Positions 5,220-9,571 of a stretch of 9,571 nucleotides of DNA are shown here, one piece after another. Source of the stretch: Nitrospirota bacterium (GTDB taxonomy: Bacteria > Nitrospirota > Nitrospiria > Nitrospirales > UBA8639); contig CP070628.1 in the NCBI GenBank assembly GCA_020355985.1, positions 1,483,291 through 1,492,861 of the forward strand, written 5' to 3'. Each line of letters opens with the position of its first letter. Position 1 is the first letter of the stretch. Under the pieces are notes generated by a model. That model did no database searches and was not told the origin of the DNA. It saw nothing but the letters and a program-made list of their open reading frames with translations. A program made the position numbers and the translations under genes.

Positions 5220-6167
5220 TTAGACAGACACGGGCTCAGAAGAGGCTTCACGAAAATTTGGAGTATGCGGCAACTTTGTGGATCCTATTGGGACATCGAA
5301 AACACTCCATTGAGTATCACGTCGCAACTGAGCTGCGGCTTCCTTTGCAGCGTCACATGTCAGGAACAGGCCAAATACCGTGGCTCCGCTTCCAGACAAC
5401 AGCGCAGCCTGTGCCCCAAGAGCACAGAGTTTCTCTTTAATAAATCCCAAAATAGGGTACAAAGGAAACAATGGCGACTCAAAATCATTCTCCATGGCCT
5501 TGACCACCTCGTCCCAAGACACATGAAATTGGCGTTCGACTTCTTTGGCCCATGGACTCAAAGGCGGAACACCTGCCCGATTGGAGGACAATTGCTCATA
5601 GGCCCATTTTGTCTGGATGGGAAACCCAGGATTGACTAACACGACCCACCGTTTCCCTTCGATTGTGCAGGGAGTAACCTCTTCCCCCGAACCTCCGACC
5701 AACGCACAGGGAGCCTGGAAAAAGAAGGGAATGTCACTTCCCAATTCTGCACCGACCTTACACATTTCCGAAAACCCCCACCCCAATTTCAGCAAATGCC
5801 CTAAACCATAGATAGTGGCGGCTGCATCACTGCTCCCACCACCCAAACCCGCAGCAAGCGGAATCACTTTCCTGAGCTCAATGTCCACTCCCACCTCTAG
5901 TTTAGCGAACCGAAGAACAGCTTCGGCAGCCCGATTCACCAGATTTTCTTTATCAACCGGCAAAAACGCATTATCACAGGTCAACCGTATCTGATCATGG
6001 GTGGAGTTCAAGCTAATCCGAAGTTGATCGAACAGATCCACGGAATGCATAAGAGACCATAGTCCGTGATACCCGTTTGGCAGCCGATCTAAGACACGAA
6101 TACAGAGATTCACCTTGGCTGGAGCCTGTACGATAATTTCGTTTTCGGGAGCAGCACTATCACCCAA
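5220..6167 (-). CDS. ispE: 4-diphosphocytidyl-2-C-methyl-D-erythritol kinase
   Basis: IspE phosphorylates the 2-hydroxyl of CDP-methylerythritol in the MEP route to isoprenoid precursors. The 315-residue protein is a GHMP kinase with its motifs in order: APAKVNL with the substrate-site lysine K18; the ATP loop PLAAGLGGGSSDAA (103-116); GSDIPFF with likely catalytic D145; and the C-terminal GHMP motif LSGSGATVFGLF (257-268). The start is TTG at 6165-6167: AAGGAG lies exactly 8 bases upstream and no ATG occurs before the conserved APAKVNL. The last 20 or so residues (HTPNFREASSEPVSV) look unstructured. The pilC stop is only 14 bases upstream, so expression with the pilus genes is likely. Confidence 0.96.
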   Translation of the reverse strand: MGDSAAPENEIIVQAPAKVNLCIRVLDRLPNGYHGLWSLMHSVDLFDQLRISLNSTHDQIRLTCDNAFLPVDKENLVNRAAEAVLRFAKLEVGVDIELRKVIPLAAGLGGGSSDAAATIYGLGHLLKLGWGFSEMCKVGAELGSDIPFFFQAPCALVGGSGEEVTPCTIEGKRWVVLVNPGFPIQTKWAYEQLSSNRAGVPPLSPWAKEVERQFHVSWDEVVKAMENDFESPLFPLYPILGFIKEKLCALGAQAALLSGSGATVFGLFLTCDAAKEAAAQLRRDTQWSVFDVPIGSTKLPHTPNFREASSEPVSV

Positions 6168-6175
6168 GGGTTACT

Positions 6176-6181
6176 CTCCTT
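6176..6181 (-). promoter_or_regulatory. Ribosome binding site deciding the TTG start of ispE
   Basis: AAGGAG on the minus strand begins immediately after the pilC stop codon (6182-6184) and ends 8 bases before the TTG at 6167. This optimal spacing is the main evidence for the non-ATG start, and the placement suggests ispE translation benefits from ribosomes finishing pilC. Confidence 0.75.
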
Positions 6182-7411
6182 CTATCCAATGACCGATCCA
6201 ATGGAAAAAATGGGAAGATACATGGCCACAACGACAAGCGCAATCCCACTACCCACAACGACGATCACACAAGGCTCCAGCAACGATGTCAAGGTGGCGA
6301 CCGATCGGTCAACTTCTTGCTCAAATAAATCGGCAATCTTCTCAAGCATGGAATCTAACGATCCAGTCGATTCTCCAACTTTGATCATTTGTGTCACCAT
6401 AAGCGGAAATACGCCACTCGTTCGTAATGTCTCCGACAGTGGATTCCCATCCTGAACCTCAGTTACTAGACGTTTAATACTGTGCTCCATAATGGTATTA
6501 CCAGTCACCGTTGCGGCCACCGACAACCCAGTTAACAACGGGACTCCCCGGCGAACTAAAAAACCCAACGTTCGCGCAAACCGAACAATCGCCGATTTTC
6601 GAAAAATTGGCCCGAATAATGGAAGCCGCAATATTACCCCATCAATAACCTGACGGCTCTTCGTATTTGACAGTAACAAGCGGCTTCCGACAACCAGGCT
6701 TCCCAAAAATCCTACGAAAAGAACTATATGCTCACGTAAACTATCCGCGAGATGGATAACGACCTGGGTCAACCAGGGAAGAGATTCGCCATATACCTGA
6801 AAGAGCCCGGAAAATAACGGCACCACCCAGACAAGTAAAAACACCAAAACCGTCAAGGCTACCGTCACCAGCAAGGCTGGATAGGCCAAGGCAGATACAA
6901 CCTTTGCCCGCAACTGTGCCTGTTTTTCTAAATAGACGGCCAGCTGTGTCAGGCTTTCATCCAACTGACCATTGGTTTCTCCGACTTCCACCATGTTCCG
7001 ATAAAATTCATGAAAGATAGTCGGAAAACGCCCCAGAGCCTTGGCTAATAATGCCCCCTGTTCAATGTCTGCACATATTCGACTGACCACCGGTTGCCAC
7101 GCGGAATTTTCTGTCTCGGTACCGAGGATGTCCAGACATTCCAAAATAGGCACACCAGCCCGAATCAACGTCGCGAATTGCTGGGTAAAAACCACAAGCT
7201 CTTTGTTTGTGACACGAGGCTTTCTCCAGGAATCTTTCCATTGACTTGCACCCAAGACACTCACCACCTTTTCAGTCAGGTGCGTCACCAACAGATCCTG
7301 CCGACGAAGTAAATGAATGGCTTCACGAGAGGAGCGGGCAAGGATATCTCCCTGAACAGACTGACCCCCTTGGTTTTTCCCCATGTAGTGAAACATCGGC
7401 ATCGTGTTCAT
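6182..7411 (-). CDS. pilC: Type IV pilus inner-membrane platform protein PilC (GspF family)
   Basis: PilC is the inner-membrane platform on which the PilB and PilT motors act to extend and retract the pilus. The protein has 409 residues from the ATG at 7409-7411. The ATG at 7402 would give MPMFHYMGKNQGGQSV, closer to common family N-termini, and the start is undecided because no strong binding site is visible. There are two T2SSF repeats: the first about 72-195 with FATLIRAGVPIL and VEVGETNGQLDESL, the second about 275-400 with LGFLVRRGVPLL and IKVGESTGSLDSML. Three hydrophobic segments are apparent at about 174-200, 228-248 and 379-402, the usual topology. It follows pilT by 49 bases. GspF of type II secretion is the alternative, but the adjacent retraction ATPase gene argues for a pilus. 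Confidence 0.94.
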   Translation of the reverse strand: MNTMPMFHYMGKNQGGQSVQGDILARSSREAIHLLRRQDLLVTHLTEKVVSVLGASQWKDSWRKPRVTNKELVVFTQQFATLIRAGVPILECLDILGTETENSAWQPVVSRICADIEQGALLAKALGRFPTIFHEFYRNMVEVGETNGQLDESLTQLAVYLEKQAQLRAKVVSALAYPALLVTVALTVLVFLLVWVVPLFSGLFQVYGESLPWLTQVVIHLADSLREHIVLFVGFLGSLVVGSRLLLSNTKSRQVIDGVILRLPLFGPIFRKSAIVRFARTLGFLVRRGVPLLTGLSVAATVTGNTIMEHSIKRLVTEVQDGNPLSETLRTSGVFPLMVTQMIKVGESTGSLDSMLEKIADLFEQEVDRSVATLTSLLEPCVIVVVGSGIALVVVAMYLPIFSIGSVIG

Positions 7412-7460
7412 TTCCCACTTTTATACGGCATGTCCAAAAAAAATCTCACCCGTTTTTATC

Positions 7461-8579
7461 CTAGACCATTGGCCGCAACTCTAACGACTTGGGCGAAGAT
7501 CGAACACGCCCAGACCGTTCCAATAACTTGGTCAATTCTTCAGGAAAGGCCGTCAACTCCATCGCCAACTCGCAAGCAATCACTTGTTGGCTCACCAATT
7601 CCGCCAGCGCCTGGTTCATAGTCTGCATACCATATTGCGCTTGCCCGGTTTGCATCATGGAATATACCTGATGCAACTTATCTTCACGAATGAGGTTTCG
7701 GATTGCAGGAGAAAGAATCAAAATTTCTAATGCCAACACCCGACCCGTTCCTTCCCAACGTGGCACCAGCCGTTGCGAAAGGATACCTTCTAACACCATC
7801 GATAACTGGACACGAACCTCCTGCTGTTGATGGGCAGGGAAAACGGAGATCAGCCTAGTCAAAGATTGAATGGCTGAGTTGGTATGTAAGGTGGCCACGG
7901 TCAAATGCCCTGTTTCCGCCATCGTCAGTGCCGCTTGAATTGTCACATGATCTCGCAATTCCCCTAAAAACACCACATCAGGATCTTGTCGTAAAATACC
8001 CCTAAGCGCCACCTGAAAATCCTGAACATCGGCACCCACTTCTAACTGAGAAACCAGACTCTGCTTATGGGGATGCAGCAATTCAATGGGATCTTCAAGT
8101 GAAACAATATGGGCCCGCCGTTCTTGATTCACCTGATCCAGCATGGCTGCCAGTGTAGTGCTTTTTCCACTCCCCGTCGGACCGGTTACCAGAACAAGTC
8201 CCTGCGATTTTTGCATCAACCCCTTCGCCACAAGAGGCAACCCTAAATCCTCCAAGGAGGGAACGGAATCGGAGACAGCACGCACTGCCATTGCCCATGA
8301 ACCTCGCTGGGCATACAGATGGAATCGAAAACGACCCACTACCGGTACCGTATGTGCACCGTCCCATTCGCCTGACTTTGCCAACTGCCGTTGCTGTTCT
8401 TCGGTAAGAAGACTTTCAGTAAATCGACTCAAATCCTGGCCAGTCAGTATTGGCACCTCCAGTGGCCTTAAATGACCATCGACACGAAGACGAGGCACAC
8501 TATCAGGCATCAGATGCAGGTCCGACCCACCTTGCTGACGTAACTCACGTAACAGATCCACCAATTCCATCAATCTCAC
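7461..8579 (-). CDS. pilT: Type IV pilus retraction ATPase PilT
   Basis: PilT is the hexameric cytoplasmic motor that depolymerises pili and powers twitching. At 372 residues it is slightly longer than the typical 345-370. Motifs: GGSDLHL (17-23) in the N-terminal PAS-like domain, Walker A GPTGSGKST (133-141), Asp box HIVSLEDPIE (157-166), Walker B ending VVFLGELRD (202-210), His box TGHLTVATLHT (223-233), and AIRNLIRE at 292-299. AIRNLIRE is the retraction-specific signature that separates PilT from PilB. The GTG at 8577-8579 overlaps the pilB stop (GTGA). The ATG three codons later (8568-8570) gives exactly the N-terminal length of classical PilT and is a real alternative. The last 20 residues (GRVRSSPKSLELRPMV) extend past the usual end. 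Confidence 0.96.
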   Translation of the reverse strand: MRLMELVDLLRELRQQGGSDLHLMPDSVPRLRVDGHLRPLEVPILTGQDLSRFTESLLTEEQQRQLAKSGEWDGAHTVPVVGRFRFHLYAQRGSWAMAVRAVSDSVPSLEDLGLPLVAKGLMQKSQGLVLVTGPTGSGKSTTLAAMLDQVNQERRAHIVSLEDPIELLHPHKQSLVSQLEVGADVQDFQVALRGILRQDPDVVFLGELRDHVTIQAALTMAETGHLTVATLHTNSAIQSLTRLISVFPAHQQQEVRVQLSMVLEGILSQRLVPRWEGTGRVLALEILILSPAIRNLIREDKLHQVYSMMQTGQAQYGMQTMNQALAELVSQQVIACELAMELTAFPEELTKLLERSGRVRSSPKSLELRPMV

Positions 8580-9571
8580 ACACCTCTCTCAATGGTTGCA
8601 GACGATCTACCGTCACTAGTCTCCGTCAAAATTTCACTCACAGTCGTCTGGCCCTGTTGAAGGGCAGCCAAACCTGCTTGGCGCAAGGTCCGAAATCCTT
8701 CCTGCATAGCACAGGCACTCAACTCGCTGGTCGAGGCACGAGACAAAATTATGTGATGTAACCGTTCAACCATTGGCAAGGTTTCAAACAACGCCATGCG
8801 CCCTTTATATCCTGTCATATGACAATGCTCGCAACCTCGACCTTTCATCACGTGCATGGGATCACCCATATCATTATCAAACCCTAAAGCTCGCAAGTGA
8901 ACAGGGGAAACGACGTCCGGTTCGGCACAATGTCCACAAATCTTTCGAACTAATCGTTGGCCAATAATGAGCGAAATCGCTGAGGACACCAGGAACGGCT
9001 CAATTCCCATATCAATGAGACGAGTAATAGCCCCAGGACCGTTCATAGTGTGGAGCGTGGATAAGACGCGATGTCCGGTCAATGATGCCTGAATAGCAAT
9101 TTGGGCTGTTTCCCGGTCACGAATTTCTCCGACCATCATCACGTCAGGATCTTGCCGCAAAAAAGATCGCAAACCCATCGAAAAACTCAAACCAATCTCT
9201 TCATGAATTTGCAATTGATTGATCCCCTGAATCTGAAATTCCACCGGATCTTCAACGGTTACAATATTCATATGAGGCGTATTGAGATATTGCAGGGCAC
9301 TATAAAGTGTGGTGGTCTTTCCGCTCCCCGTCGGACCGGTTACCAAAATCATGCCATAGGGGTTTTCCAAAGCGGTGGTCACCCGATCTAAGTCAAGTTG
9401 GTCCAGCCCAAGATTGGTGAGATGCAATGCCAAACCCGACTGATTCAAAAGCCGCAAGACGGCTTTTTCGCCGAATAAACAAGGTAAAATCGCCACTCGA
9501 ATATCGACATGCGGAAACGCCTTTATTTTCATTCGCCCATCTTGGGGCAACCGCCGCTCGGCAATATCCAA
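8576..9571 (-). CDS. pilB: Type IV pilus extension ATPase PilB, C-terminal part (runs off right edge)
   Basis: PilB is the cytoplasmic motor that polymerises pilin. The 332 codons up to the stop at 8576-8578 cover the C-terminal ATPase; the frame is open at 9571. The first codon there is TTG within the conserved LDIAERRLPQDGR, so it encodes an internal leucine and is not a start. Numbered from that residue: Walker A GPTGSGKTT (79-87), Asp box NIVTVEDPVE (102-111), Walker B DPDVMMVGEIRD (141-152), His box TGHRVLSTLHT (165-175). A four-cysteine zinc element, C212-G-H-C215 and C247-E-H-C250, is followed by TGYKGR, typical of PilB/GspE and absent from PilT. GspE is the alternative, but the following pilT and pilC favour PilB. 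The missing N-terminal part should lie beyond the right edge. Confidence 0.95.
   Translation of the reverse strand: MDIAERRLPQDGRMKIKAFPHVDIRVAILPCLFGEKAVLRLLNQSGLALHLTNLGLDQLDLDRVTTALENPYGMILVTGPTGSGKTTTLYSALQYLNTPHMNIVTVEDPVEFQIQGINQLQIHEEIGLSFSMGLRSFLRQDPDVMMVGEIRDRETAQIAIQASLTGHRVLSTLHTMNGPGAITRLIDMGIEPFLVSSAISLIIGQRLVRKICGHCAEPDVVSPVHLRALGFDNDMGDPMHVMKGRGCEHCHMTGYKGRMALFETLPMVERLHHIILSRASTSELSACAMQEGFRTLRQAGLAALQQGQTTVSEILTETSDGRSSATIERGV

Noticed and set aside
5181..5639. 152-codon plus-strand frame
   Set aside because: It lies antisense to ispE, whose GHMP kinase motifs are unmistakable in the other strand. Its translation resembles no family I know.
9569..9571. Start codon for the ATPase gene at the right edge
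   Set aside because: The codon is TTG inside the conserved LDIAERRLPQDGR block of PilB, so it is an internal leucine; the gene continues past the window.
1..9571. CRISPR arrays, insertion sequences, phage or defence genes
   Set aside because: No regular repeats, transposase motifs, terminal inverted repeats or unexplained gene-sized coding gaps are visible. The region is almost fully taken by conserved housekeeping and pilus genes.

Overview
All recognisable genes lie on the minus strand, so the window reads biologically from right (9571) to left (1). I find thirteen protein-coding genes. Eleven are complete and two run off the edges: pilB at the right and plsX at the left. I see no mobile element, CRISPR array, tRNA or rRNA. 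Base composition, sampled by eye on several lines, is close to half G+C and looks uniform, so nothing points to recent transfer.

The organism is a bacterium, probably with a Gram-negative envelope. The evidence is a type IV pilus motor set (extension ATPase, retraction ATPase, platform protein), the MEP-pathway kinase IspE, and a two-domain Ctc-type L25. The order ispE-prs-rplY-pth-rpsF, the SSB sequence and the joined pilus genes remind me of Nitrospirota or neighbouring former deltaproteobacterial lineages. That placement is recalled family resemblance, not a search, and is tentative.

Layout in transcription order. (1) 9571-6182: pilB (C-terminal part), pilT and pilC, the cytoplasmic and inner-membrane motor of a type IV pilus. 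pilB and pilT overlap by 4 bases. (2) 6167-5220: ispE, 14 bases after pilC, with its ribosome binding site directly after the pilC stop codon. It is probably cotranscribed with the pilus genes. (3) 5103-2820: prs, rplY and pth, a conserved PRPP/translation cluster with a candidate promoter in the 116-base gap upstream of prs. pth starts 3 bases after rplY ends. (4) 2819-2497: the only long gene-free stretch (323 bases). It holds weak hairpins and a candidate extended -10 promoter for the next operon. (5) 2496-1498: rpsF, ssb and rpsR, with rpsF and ssb overlapping by 17 bases. (6) 1416-1: a DUF177/YceD protein, rpmF and plsX, linking ribosome synthesis to membrane phospholipid synthesis.

The window is mainly conserved housekeeping DNA, and I do not see a convincing undescribed system. 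The points most worth a second look are: an SSB without the usual acidic-aromatic C-terminal tip; an 11-base sequence shared immediately upstream of the rpsF and rpsR ribosome binding sites, plus a hairpin in the rpsF leader; fusion of the rpsF-ssb-rpsR cluster to DUF177-rpmF-plsX with no rplI; and a run of zinc-ribbon-type translation proteins (S18, DUF177, L32). Four genes appear to use GTG or TTG starts.
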